From: JAVBOP01 sp031550405
GTDB taxonomy: Bacteria; Bacteroidota; Ignavibacteria; Kapaibacteriales; UBA2268
NCBI GenBank assembly: GCA_031550405.1
Contig: JAVBOP010000029.1
Coordinates: 1-12,452, forward strand
Direction: 5' to 3'
Length of the DNA stretch: 12,452 nucleotides
Part shown: positions 5,315 through 12,452 of the stretch, in pieces
Numbering within the stretch: the first letter of the stretch is position 1
How the letters are laid out: each line of letters starts with the position of its first letter
The notes under the pieces: generated by a model
The model's input: the letters and a program-made list of their open reading frames with translations, nothing else
Told to the model about the DNA's origin: nothing
The model's database searches: none
Made by a program: the position numbers and the translations under genes

Positions 5315-6592
5315 TTATTCTATAAATTTAAGGATTGCGGAGGCAATGATTTGGGAGGTTCCAAGAGTTTGATTGACGTAAGACAGCGAATCGGAAGCTG
5401 CTTGGCGAAAACTGTTTTTATCGGTAATCATCTTCTCAATCCAGCGAAATAATTCACTTTGATTATGAATTACCGTTAATGCTCCCGATTTTTCTAAATA
5501 TATGCTATCATGCGAGTTATGGCAATTGGGACCTGCGCAGAGAGGCAAACCATAACCGGCAGCTTCTGTCAAGCTATGCACTCCAACGCCAAAAGCACCG
5601 CCAATATATGCAATATCTGCATTCCCATATAATTTCAATAACTTACCAATACTGTCCACTATAATTACCGGATTTTTTTGCTTAATAATATCTTTCGTAA
5701 CTGTGTGTAATTCAGATAGTAAAATATAATTTTTTGCCTCTTTTGTTAAATTATCAATATGAGTTTTGGTTGGTTCATGTGGAACGATAATTAGCGTAAC
5801 TATATTATTATATTGCTGATTAGCTTCGTTGACTGCATTTATTAAATAATTTTCATCAATTCCCCATGTGCTTCCTGCAATCAAAATAATGTTATTTTTA
5901 TTAAATATATTTTTAGGTATGATTGGAGTTTTTTTGGCTTCCTTGACTTTTTCAACAATTCTATCAATTCGGGTATCTGCACTCCTGATTAAATTTGCAT
6001 TTAAATTTAATCGCGAAAAATAATTAAAATGCTCTTCGGAAACAGTATAAATATTGGTAAATTGATTAAATAAATTCTTATAAAAATCTGACAATTGAGG
6101 ATGCTTTTTTAAAATATTTGGATATGTCGCATTTATGATGAATATCGGTATATTATTTATTTTCAATATAGATATAAAATTCAGCCATAATTCATATCTG
6201 ACAAAAACGACTAAATTTGGTTTTATTTGATTAACAAATTCCATGGCATTATGTTTTGAATCAAAAGGCAAATAGCATACCGCATCGGCAAATTCGTAAT
6301 TTTTTTGAGTATTATATCCCGACGGCGAAAAAAACGTACACACAATCTGCAGCGACGGATTGTACTGCTTCAAGCGCTCTATCACAGGTTTTGCCTGCTC
6401 AAATTCGCCCATCGAAGCGGCATGAAACCAAACAACAGGGTGGTTATGAGCCAATTTTTGCAAATTAGATAATGATTGTTTTATATTTTTATTCCTATCT
6501 TTTAATTTAGGTAGAAAAAAAGATGCAAGTTGATAAATTATAAAAAATATCGGAATAAAAACAATGTTGTAAAATAATGAATAAATATTCAT
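5315..6592 (-). CDS. waaA: 3-deoxy-D-manno-octulosonic acid (Kdo) transferase
   Basis: The product is 425 residues, normal for the family. WaaA/KdtA (GT30) moves Kdo from CMP-Kdo to lipid IVA on the inner face of the inner membrane, an essential step in lipopolysaccharide core synthesis. Residues 5-27 form an N-terminal membrane anchor. Motifs: WFHAASMGEFEQAKPVIERL at 55-74 (Glu63 at the place of the catalytic Glu), TFFSPSGY at 86-93, YLPFD at 107-111, VRYELW at 131-136, ADTRIDRI at 205-212, AGSTWGIDE at 239-247, VPHEP at 270-274, and GGAFGVGVHSLTEAAGYGLP at 331-350. Several differ from the proteobacterial ETELWPN and PRHxER forms in the way Bacteroidota enzymes do. The gene looks more AT-rich than rsmE or infB. 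The A-rich sequence before the ATG lacks a Shine-Dalgarno. It is divergent from doxX. Confidence 0.93.
   Translation of the reverse strand: MNIYSLFYNIVFIPIFFIIYQLASFFLPKLKDRNKNIKQSLSNLQKLAHNHPVVWFHAASMGEFEQAKPVIERLKQYNPSLQIVCTFFSPSGYNTQKNYEFADAVCYLPFDSKHNAMEFVNQIKPNLVVFVRYELWLNFISILKINNIPIFIINATYPNILKKHPQLSDFYKNLFNQFTNIYTVSEEHFNYFSRLNLNANLIRSADTRIDRIVEKVKEAKKTPIIPKNIFNKNNIILIAGSTWGIDENYLINAVNEANQQYNNIVTLIIVPHEPTKTHIDNLTKEAKNYILLSELHTVTKDIIKQKNPVIIVDSIGKLLKLYGNADIAYIGGAFGVGVHSLTEAAGYGLPLCAGPNCHNSHDSIYLEKSGALTVIHNQSELFRWIEKMITDKNSFRQAASDSLSYVNQTLGTSQIIASAILKFIE
6577..6592. repeat. ATGAA-N6-TTCAT palindrome at the waaA start
   Basis: ATGAAT-AAAT-ATTCAT, a 6-base inverted repeat with a 4-base centre. 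On the - strand it begins exactly at the waaA ATG and covers its first five codons. A hairpin here could shield the start codon, or the repeat may be a chance result of Asn/Ile/Tyr/Ser codons. Confidence 0.4.
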
Positions 6593-6650
6593 TTTTCTTG
6601 CTTTGAGTATTGAAAATCAATTAGTTATAACTGTAAATATTTGCCCGGAA

Positions 6651-6658
6651 TATGTTTG
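6651..6658 (+). promoter_or_regulatory. Candidate -7 box for doxX
   Basis: TATGTTTG fits TAnnTTTG exactly and lies about 60 bases before the doxX start. No convincing TTTG is seen at the -33 position, so the promoter call is tentative. Confidence 0.35.
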
Positions 6659-6715
6659 GCGTAACATGTGAATCTTATAAGCGTAACCTACTTATAAAAA
6701 ACAAATTATGAACTT

Positions 6716-7150
6716 ATGCAAAAAATTGTTATGAAAAATTTCTTTATACATGGAAATTACAATAAAGAGCAAATTAATGACATTGCAAGATTATTTTTGC
6801 GGCTTTTTATTGGCAGTATGATGCTGACACACGGCATTCCTAAAGTATTAAATTTTCAAACCCTGTCGCAAGTTTTCCCTGATCCGCTTGGTATTGGTTC
6901 GCAGCTTTCACTTATTTGCGCTATTGGCTGCGAAGTCGGTTGCTCTATTTTATTGATATTTGGAGCATTTAGCCGTATTGCTGCACTGTTTTTAATGTTC
7001 ACAATGTCGAATGCCGCTTTCATTGTTCATGCCAGTGACCCGCTCGCAACAAAGGAATTGGCGTTGATTTATTTAGCTATTTATTGCACGCTGCTTTTGT
7101 TGGGCTCTGGCAAGTATTCAATAGATAACTTGCTATTTAAGGCAAGATAG
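6716..7150 (+). CDS. DoxX-family membrane protein
   Basis: The product is 144 residues with four likely membrane helices at about 23-43, 62-82, 84-103 and 112-130. The DoxX pattern is clear: ARLFLRLFIGSMMLTHGIPK near residue 24, then GCEVGCSILLIFGAFSRIAAL and a last helix ending in the small turn GSGKYSIDNLL. The family is named after a subunit of an archaeal thiosulfate:quinone oxidoreductase, but most bacterial members stand alone with no proven reaction. Some take part in redox or thiol stress responses. Starts at 6716 (MQKIVMKNFF) and 6731 (MKNFF) are both possible, and neither has a Shine-Dalgarno. The gene is divergent from waaA and shares a terminator with the convergent infB. Confidence 0.85.
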   Translation: MQKIVMKNFFIHGNYNKEQINDIARLFLRLFIGSMMLTHGIPKVLNFQTLSQVFPDPLGIGSQLSLICAIGCEVGCSILLIFGAFSRIAALFLMFTMSNAAFIVHASDPLATKELALIYLAIYCTLLLLGSGKYSIDNLLFKAR

Positions 7151-7194
7151 CAGAATATTTTTGCCAAAGAACGAAACATTTTGCAAAAACAATG

Positions 7195-7224
7195 AAGCCC
7201 ATGTGTATTGCTCCATGGGCTTTT
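7195..7224. terminator. Bidirectional intrinsic terminator between doxX and infB
   Basis: AAGCCCATG at 7195-7203 and CATGGGCTT at 7214-7222 form a 9-bp GC-containing stem with a 10-base loop. On the + strand TTTTGTTTTA follows (from 7221). On the - strand CATTGTTTTT follows. It can end doxX and nusA-infB transcripts from both sides. Confidence 0.85.
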
Positions 7225-7246
7225 GTTTTATGTTTCAGCATGCAAA

Positions 7247-7266
7247 TTATGAAAAAAAATTCATAA
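7247..7266. repeat. 20-bp palindrome TTATGAA-N6-TTCATAA after infB
   Basis: Perfect 7-base arms (7247-7253 and 7260-7266) around A6, ten bases beyond the infB stop. The arms and spacing are the same as at 937-956. On the - strand it lies between infB and the strong terminator, so it may be part of the 3' untranslated region. Confidence 0.5.
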
Positions 7267-7275
7267 ACCTAACTG

Positions 7276-10200
7276 TTAATGCGACAGTGTGCGCTTCACT
7301 TCCACCAGCTTGTAGGCTTCTATTATATCATGCTCCTCGAAGCTGTTGAAATTATCTATTTGGATACCGCATTCATAATTCTGGTCAATTTCGCGGACAT
7401 CGTCCTTATTGCGCTTTAACGACGTCAAACTGCCAGTATACACAGGCAGTCCGTTACGCAAAACGCGTATCTTGTCATTGCGTGAAATTTTTCCGCTAAG
7501 CACATAACAGCCGGCAATCTGTCCTATCCTGCTGATTTTAAATATCTTCCGCACTTCCACCGTTGCAAGAATTTCTTCCTTAATATCAGGCTTCAACATG
7601 CCCTCAAGCGCAAGGTGTATTTCATTGATACAGTCATATATAATATCATAGTGCCGCACATCAATCTCTTCCAATTCAGCAAGTTTGGCAGCTTGCGGAG
7701 TGGCGGAAACATTAAAGCCAATGACCACTGCACTGGATGCCGATGCAAGCATAATATCCGACTCGGTAATAGCGCCTGCGCCCTTGTGCAGAATATTTAC
7801 CCGTACTTCTTCGGTAGACAGCTTCAATAGCGAATCGCTCAATGCTTCGACAGAGCCAGCCACATCGCCCTTGATAACAAGATTGAGGTCTTTTACTCCG
7901 CCGATTGAAATCTGGGCAGATATATCATCTAAAGTAGTATGGCGCACCTTGCGCATCTCCTGCTCGCGGCGCAGCTGTTTGCGTTTGGTTGCTACAGCCT
8001 TTGCTTCAAGCTCCGATGCCATCGCATTGAACGTATCGCCTGCCTCTGGCAAGCCATCAAATCCTATTACCACCACCGGCTGCGATGGAAGCACATCCGA
8101 TACCTTATTGCCGCGCTCGTCGAGCAATGCTCTGGTTTTGCCGGAATTAGCACCCGCAACGAATGCATCCCCAAGATTAAGCGTACCGTTTTGCACAACG
8201 ATAGTGGCAACATTACCCCAGCCCTTAGTCATCTTAGATTCAATTACAATACCGACAGCATTACGGTTCGGGTTAGCCTTTAATTCAAGCATCTCTGCTT
8301 CAAGCAATATCTTGTCAAGCAGCATGTCGACATTCAGCCCTTTCTTGGCGGATATTTCCGCACATTGGTTCTTGCCGCCCCAGTCTTCGACCAGTATGCC
8401 ATGATCTGATAGCTGCTGCCTGATCCTATCAGGATTAGCTTCGGACTTGTCTATCTTGTTGATAGCGACCACTATCGGCACATTTGCAGCCCTTGCGTGG
8501 CTTATAGCTTCAATAGTCTGCGGCATAACGCTATCATCAGCTGCCACAACCAGTACAACTATATCAGTAACCTGCGCCCCTCTTGCACGCATTGCCGTAA
8601 ATGCTTCATGTCCGGGGGTGTCGAGGAATGTAATGGATTTGCCATTTTTCAATATGACCCGATAGGCGCCTATATGCTGTGTGATGCCACCGGCTTCGCC
8701 TGCCACCACATTGGCATTGCGTATATGGTCAAGCAGCGATGTTTTACCATGATCCACATGCCCCATAATAGTAACGATTGGCGGACGCGGTTGCAATGAT
8801 TCCGGAGTATCTACTATTTCTTCTATATCGTTGCCTGCGTCTTCTTCGATAAATTCGGTTTGGAAGCCGTAGTCATCGGCAATCAGCAACAAAGTATCTT
8901 TATCCAAGCGCTGATTAATTGTTACCATTAGCCCGAGCTGCATACATTTCAGTATAACATCATTTGGCTTGATATTCATTAAGTTCGCCAAATCGCTTGT
9001 GGTTACAAATTCGGTAAGCCTTAGTATCCGAGATTCTCTTTCAGTACGTTCCTGCAACCGGGCTTCTTTTTCAGCAAGTATAGCCTTTTTCTTTTGCTTG
9101 ATTTTAGCTTTTTTGGCATTGCTAAAGTTATCCTCCATGCCGCTGAGAGTCTGGCGGATAGCTTTATCCACTTCCTCCTGCGTGATCATCTCGCGTATAG
9201 ACTTGCCTTTCTTCTTTTTGTCATCATGAGTGCCTTTAAAGCCGGGCTTTTTAGCGTCCTTTGGAGGCAGTGTCGGCGATGAAAATACTTTCGGCTTTGC
9301 TCCGCCTCCTGCCTGATGTACATATCCGGTACGTTGGGCATTTTGCGGTCTATTAGCATTAGGAGATGGCGAATCCTGCCTGAATTTTTTGTCGCCACCG
9401 GCAGTATAATGCCCCTGTCCATCTTTTTTTACGAACTTGCGATCTTTGTCTTTAGCATCTGCAGCGTTCCTGTCTCTATAATATGGAGGTCTGTTGTCAG
9501 GTCTATTATCCGGACGAGCCTCTCTGTAACCGCCTCTTTGGTTTTCATCAAACCTGCGGCGATACCCGCCCTGTTGTTGCTGTGGTCTGTCAGACTTGAA
9601 ATCCCGCCTTTTGAAAGCCCTCTCTTCTCTGGCTGCCTTTTCTTTTTCCAATTCAATTTTTCCAAGAACAGTCAAGCCTTTCAAGTGCATTTTTTCGCCG
9701 GGCATACGCTTATCTATCTGTGGGCGTTTATCATCCGGCTGGTGTATTTCTATCAGCTTCTTCTTTTTCCGCTTCTTTTTCGCAGGATCTTTGCTTGCAT
9801 CGTCATCATCACTTTCTTCAATTTCCTGATCATCGGCAACAATATCGGCATTCTCCGTACTGTGTTCCCTCTCCTCCTGCTGCTTAGGCGCTGGCGGCGC
9901 TTCCGCTTCTACCCGCTCAACAGCCGGCATCGGTATTTCTACTGCTTCTGCCTCATGTTCCGGCTTGTCGTGCCTGACTTCATGTTCAGTATCTTCCTGC
10001 ATGGGTACAACCTCGGCAACTGCAACATCTTGTGCAATTTCTTTTTCTCCTGTATTTTCCTTGGCTGTCTTTTTCTTTTTATTTGCAGTTGTCAGCTGCT
10101 TGGCAGATTCGATTTTAATAATAGGAATATCACCTATAGTTGCAACATCAGACGCTTCTTCCTTTTTGGATTTTTTAGAAGTTCTTTTAGGTTTTTCAGC

Positions 10201-10689
10201 ACTTTCAGTTCCTTCTTTTTTCGTTTTTTCTGCCGTTTTGCGAACAGATATTTCCGGCAATTCAATAACGTTGCCCACTTCAGGTATGCTTTCAGAATAA
10301 ACCACTTTAGGCTTTTGAGCAGCTGGCTTAATAATAATATTGTCATTAACCACATCTTTCGCCGATTCAATGCTAATAACAGGTGGAGTATCTGCAACTG
10401 GCTGTTCGGTAATAGCAGGCTCTGCGTCGAACAGACTTCTATCGCTTACTATTTCTGTTTTGCTGACAGGCTTTCTTTCCTTTTGTTTTAAAAGCTTTTC
10501 GCGCTGTTTCTCGGCATTTATCTTTTCTTTTTTAAATTTTTCAAAGACAAGTGCCTGCATAGCTTCATCAAGAGTTGCCGTTGGTTTATTTTCAATTTCA
10601 ACTCCCTTTGAACGCAGAAAATCAACAATAGTATCCTTGCTAATATTAATTTCTGATGCAATTTTTATTAATTTAATTTTAGTGGGCAT
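7276..10689 (-). CDS. infB: Translation initiation factor IF-2
   Basis: The product is 1137 residues, long compared with the 890 of E. coli IF-2 because of an extended N-terminal half. IF-2 is the GTPase that places fMet-tRNA on the 30S subunit and promotes 50S joining. Residues 1-55 are a first IF2_N domain (KIKLIKIASEINISKDTIVD). Residues 60-540 or so are low-complexity: charged, Lys/Glu-rich, with a DDDD/KKKRKKKK stretch near 295-312 and an Arg/Gly/Asn-rich section near 365-410. A second IF2_N domain follows at about 557-610 (TTSDLANLMNIKPNDVI). The G domain has GHVDHGKT at 643-650, GGITQHIG at 667-674, DTPGHEAF at 690-697, NKID at 744-747 and SAKKG at 780-784. The C-terminal domains end in LVEVKRTLSH. 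It follows nusA by 93 bases on the same strand with no promoter of its own that I can see. There is no Shine-Dalgarno. Confidence 0.98.
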   Translation of the reverse strand: MPTKIKLIKIASEINISKDTIVDFLRSKGVEIENKPTATLDEAMQALVFEKFKKEKINAEKQREKLLKQKERKPVSKTEIVSDRSLFDAEPAITEQPVADTPPVISIESAKDVVNDNIIIKPAAQKPKVVYSESIPEVGNVIELPEISVRKTAEKTKKEGTESAEKPKRTSKKSKKEEASDVATIGDIPIIKIESAKQLTTANKKKKTAKENTGEKEIAQDVAVAEVVPMQEDTEHEVRHDKPEHEAEAVEIPMPAVERVEAEAPPAPKQQEEREHSTENADIVADDQEIEESDDDDASKDPAKKKRKKKKLIEIHQPDDKRPQIDKRMPGEKMHLKGLTVLGKIELEKEKAAREERAFKRRDFKSDRPQQQQGGYRRRFDENQRGGYREARPDNRPDNRPPYYRDRNAADAKDKDRKFVKKDGQGHYTAGGDKKFRQDSPSPNANRPQNAQRTGYVHQAGGGAKPKVFSSPTLPPKDAKKPGFKGTHDDKKKKGKSIREMITQEEVDKAIRQTLSGMEDNFSNAKKAKIKQKKKAILAEKEARLQERTERESRILRLTEFVTTSDLANLMNIKPNDVILKCMQLGLMVTINQRLDKDTLLLIADDYGFQTEFIEEDAGNDIEEIVDTPESLQPRPPIVTIMGHVDHGKTSLLDHIRNANVVAGEAGGITQHIGAYRVILKNGKSITFLDTPGHEAFTAMRARGAQVTDIVVLVVAADDSVMPQTIEAISHARAANVPIVVAINKIDKSEANPDRIRQQLSDHGILVEDWGGKNQCAEISAKKGLNVDMLLDKILLEAEMLELKANPNRNAVGIVIESKMTKGWGNVATIVVQNGTLNLGDAFVAGANSGKTRALLDERGNKVSDVLPSQPVVVIGFDGLPEAGDTFNAMASELEAKAVATKRKQLRREQEMRKVRHTTLDDISAQISIGGVKDLNLVIKGDVAGSVEALSDSLLKLSTEEVRVNILHKGAGAITESDIMLASASSAVVIGFNVSATPQAAKLAELEEIDVRHYDIIYDCINEIHLALEGMLKPDIKEEILATVEVRKIFKISRIGQIAGCYVLSGKISRNDKIRVLRNGLPVYTGSLTSLKRNKDDVREIDQNYECGIQIDNFNSFEEHDIIEAYKLVEVKRTLSH

Positions 10690-10774
10690 ATTAAGTGCTT
10701 TTTATACAAGATATTTTATTTTCTACTAACTATAGTAAGATAAAGCTTTAAAAACAGTTTAAATACTTAAAATT

Positions 10775-10790
10775 ATGAATTTTTATTCAT
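10775..10790. repeat. ATGAAT-N4-ATTCAT hairpin in the nusA-infB junction
   Basis: A 6-base inverted repeat (10775-10780 and 10785-10790) overlapping the nusA stop codon, with an AATTTT stretch after it on the - strand. It could be a weak attenuating or processing hairpin between nusA and infB. It matches the ATGAA-N6-TTCAT pattern seen at three other borders. Confidence 0.4.
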
Positions 10791-12171
10791 TTTTATTTAT
10801 ATCTTCCTGCTCATCAATTATTTCTTGAGGTTTTTCAGCAGAAAAATTTTCGTCATCGAATAATCCCGCTGCCGATTTCAAAGAATTGACATAATTAGCA
10901 TCTTCTCTTTCGTCAAATTCTATAAGCATTATTTTTCTAAATCCAAGAATAGAAATATAATCCAATCCCTCGATTTTCAACAGATCTTCGGGCGCTGTAT
11001 CAAGGAAATCCCGTGCTGTAATAATACCTCTTTCTTTCAAAAGTTCTATCAATTCACTTCCCATTTCAGTTTCAAATTCCTGAATTTCAATATCTTCGCC
11101 ACCTTCCTTAAGCAGTTTAATAAGATATCCGGTTAGTTGGGAAGCAAGGCGTACATTTTGTCCGCCCTTTCCTATAGCAAGCGAAACTTGATCTTCGGGA
11201 ACAATTACTGTCGCCGTTTTTGTGTCTTCCGAAATAGATATTTCCTTAACTTTGGCAGGCAACAGAGCATTTGCTATAAACCGCTCAATATCAGGCGAAT
11301 AGTGAATCAAATCAATAATTTCGCCGTTCAATTCATTAACAACCGCCTGTATTCGCACACCTTTCATTCCAACGCAGGCTCCAATCGGATCAACCCTGTC
11401 GTCAGCCGATTCAACTGCAACTTTTGAACGCTCTCCCGCTTCTCTTGCAATAGATCTTATCGCTATAATTCCATCGTAAATTTCAGGCACTTCCAATTCA
11501 AGAAGCTTTGCCAAAAAATTTGTAGATGCTCTTGAAAGTATTATTTCCGGAATTGAGGCATTATTCCTTCTAACTTCCTTTATAATTGCTCTAATTGTAT
11601 TATTTTTCCGATATGATACATTTGGAATTTGCTCTTCTCGAGGCAGCTTCATTTCCACTTTGTTCTGAACTACAATAATTTGTCGCGGCTGAATTTGGTA
11701 TATTTCTCCCGTAACTATATCGCCGACCTTTTCAACGTATTCATTAAACAAGTTATCCCGTTCTACTTCGCGGATTTTAGAATTCATAATAACAGAGGCA
11801 AATGTAACCAGCCTTCTGCCAAAATTATCCGCAATATTGTCTAATGTTATCTCTTCAATAAATTCATCGCCAACTTCAAGCGGCTCATCACTGTATTTAT
11901 TAGCTTCCTCCAGCGATATTTGAATTATCTGATCTGCAACTTCTTCCGCAACTTCTTTTATCAAATATATCTCAATATCACCCTTGTCCATGTTCACAAT
12001 AATTTCAAAATTCGCATTATTTCCAAACTTCCTTTTCACAAGCATGGAAAGTGTTTCTTCCAAAATACCTTGCAGCAAATCCTTGTCTATGTTTTTGCTT
12101 TTTGCCATCTCAACGAATGCTTCCACTATTGCTTTTTTATCAATTATATGTTTTGCTTTTCTTTTAGCCAT
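10783..12171 (-). CDS. nusA: Transcription termination/antitermination factor NusA
   Basis: The product is 462 residues from the ATG at 12169-12171 (MAKRKAKHIIDKKAIVEAF). NusA binds RNA polymerase and nascent RNA and controls pausing, termination and antitermination. Order of domains: polymerase-binding N-terminal domain (1-140), S1 (about 147-213, VGDIVTGEIYQIQPRQIIVV), KH1 with the hallmark VDPIGACVGMKGVRIQAVVN at 260-279, KH2 with LAIGKGGQNVRLASQLTGY at 331-349, a single helix-hairpin-helix-like segment at about 370-420, and an acidic tail (430-462). It lacks the paired C-terminal acidic repeats of E. coli NusA, as is common outside gamma-proteobacteria. The reading frame stays open upstream to an ATG at 12231, but that extension runs through a hairpin and does not look like NusA. 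infB follows, as in the widespread rimP-nusA-infB order, though rimP is not evident upstream. Confidence 0.96.
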   Translation of the reverse strand: MAKRKAKHIIDKKAIVEAFVEMAKSKNIDKDLLQGILEETLSMLVKRKFGNNANFEIIVNMDKGDIEIYLIKEVAEEVADQIIQISLEEANKYSDEPLEVGDEFIEEITLDNIADNFGRRLVTFASVIMNSKIREVERDNLFNEYVEKVGDIVTGEIYQIQPRQIIVVQNKVEMKLPREEQIPNVSYRKNNTIRAIIKEVRRNNASIPEIILSRASTNFLAKLLELEVPEIYDGIIAIRSIAREAGERSKVAVESADDRVDPIGACVGMKGVRIQAVVNELNGEIIDLIHYSPDIERFIANALLPAKVKEISISEDTKTATVIVPEDQVSLAIGKGGQNVRLASQLTGYLIKLLKEGGEDIEIQEFETEMGSELIELLKERGIITARDFLDTAPEDLLKIEGLDYISILGFRKIMLIEFDEREDANYVNSLKSAAGLFDDENFSAEKPQEIIDEQEDINKNE

Positions 12172-12206
12172 GAATAGATAATTTATTTTAAGTAATGAAC
12201 ATCTAC

Positions 12207-12233
12207 AAAAAAAATGGGCTGTTGAACCCATTT
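12207..12233 (-). terminator. Terminator-like hairpin in the nusA leader (possible attenuator)
   Basis: On the - strand AAATGGG (complement of 12227-12233) pairs with CCCATTT (complement of 12212-12218) over an 8-base loop. The T-run is eight long (complement of 12207-12214), with three of its bases in the stem. This has the form of an intrinsic terminator. It lies between the predicted nusA promoter and the nusA ATG, so it would act either on the upstream gene's transcript or on nusA itself. Confidence 0.65.
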
Positions 12234-12246
12234 AAAATTAACATTA

Positions 12247-12278
12247 CAAATATACGAAAGATTAAGGGATTACACAAA
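12247..12278 (-). promoter_or_regulatory. Consensus Bacteroidota promoter for nusA-infB
   Basis: On the - strand TTTG (complement of 12275-12278), a 20-base spacer, then TATATTTG (complement of 12247-12254). Both boxes and the spacer length are identical to those of the tRNA promoter at 4503-4534. Transcription should start near 12241, about 70 bases before the nusA ATG and just before the leader hairpin. Confidence 0.72.
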
Positions 12279-12341
12279 TATTTTATATCCTCCCGTCAGA
12301 AAATTGATTTCTAATTTACTAAAAATAACTGCTTTTCAGTT

Positions 12342-12452
12342 TCATTCGAATAGCTTTATGCGCTTCATTTTTGGGGGAGGTATTTGTTCCTCTGCGGCAG
12401 TATCTGCAAGGCTGTTTGCGGGCACGGTTGCATCAGCGGCAATATCATTCGG
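12342..12452 (-). CDS. C-terminal end of an unidentified protein (partial)
   Basis: The - strand is open from the right edge to a TGA at 12342-12344, giving the last 36 residues. The segment is rich in Ala, Asp and Glu and then turns basic: NDIAADATVPANSLADTAAE and later PPPKMKRIKLFE at the end. It looks like a flexible tail with a short basic terminus. The better base composition compared with the adjoining spacer, together with the position just upstream of nusA on the same strand, supports a real gene. rimP often occupies this place, but this tail does not resemble a RimP C-terminus. I cannot name the product. Confidence 0.6.
   Translation of the reverse strand, partial: PNDIAADATVPANSLADTAAEEQIPPPKMKRIKLFE

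Larger units (their letters stand above)
12172..12341. other. nusA upstream region
   Basis: 170-base spacer between nusA and the partial gene at the right edge. It contains the nusA promoter and leader hairpin listed separately. I see no small ORF with coding character. Confidence 0.6.

Noticed and set aside
9316..10491. A 391-codon open frame on the + strand opposite infB, very rich in Phe, Ile, Arg and Cys
   Set aside because: It is the antisense shadow of the low-complexity Lys/Glu-rich part of IF-2 and has no family motif or initiation context. The - strand frame is clearly the gene.
10741..10750. Perfect 10-base palindrome TAAAGCTTTA in the nusA-infB gap
   Set aside because: It is short and self-complementary without a loop, contains a common six-base site, and has no other copy or context that supports a regulatory role.
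12172..12231. A 20-codon in-frame N-terminal extension of NusA starting at the ATG at 12231
   Set aside because: The extension MGSTAHFFCRCSLLKINYLF does not look like a NusA N-terminus, and its ATG lies within the leader hairpin. The ATG at 12171 gives a normal NusA start.
1..12452. CRISPR array, toxin-antitoxin pair, phage genes or biosynthetic cluster
   Set aside because: I saw no regularly spaced direct repeats and no such genes. The content is housekeeping genes plus one transposase remnant.

Overview
The window looks like ordinary chromosome from a Gram-negative bacterium of the Bacteroidota/Chlorobiota (FCB) group. Four things point there. Most starts lack a Shine-Dalgarno sequence. 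Several intergenic spaces carry the Bacteroidota-type promoter (TTTG, about 20 bases, TAnnTTTG). A Kdo transferase shows the cell makes lipopolysaccharide. The protein variants (long IF-2, DUF151 nuclease with a UVR tail, divergent WaaA motifs) also fit. I cannot name the species from sequence alone.

Left part (1-2348, + strand): the 3'-terminal part of a sugar-phosphate nucleotidyltransferase, then a two-gene unit made of a small lipoprotein and rsmE (16S rRNA U1498 methyltransferase), which are one base apart. Facing them on the - strand (2471-3601) is a stand-alone beta subunit of a sodium-pumping decarboxylase, with no alpha or gamma subunit beside it.

Middle (3602-7150): a promoter-bearing gap, a DUF151/bifunctional-nuclease gene, and a CAT-anticodon tRNA with its own consensus promoter and terminator. 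A gene-poor, AT-rich stretch of about 0.7 kb follows, holding the broken remains of an IS1-type transposase. Next come an AT-rich waaA/kdtA (- strand) and, divergent from it, a DoxX-family membrane protein.

Right part (7190-12452, - strand): the conserved nusA-infB pair (transcription factor NusA and translation factor IF-2), ended by a strong bidirectional terminator shared with doxX. A consensus promoter lies upstream of nusA, and a terminator-like hairpin sits in what would be the nusA leader. The last 36 codons of an unidentified gene enter from the right edge.

The genes are mostly housekeeping: translation, transcription, envelope and ion energetics. I see no defence island, CRISPR array or new multi-gene system. 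The best leads are regulatory: the nusA leader hairpin, a recurring ATGAA-N6-TTCAT palindrome at gene borders, and two near-identical strong promoters.
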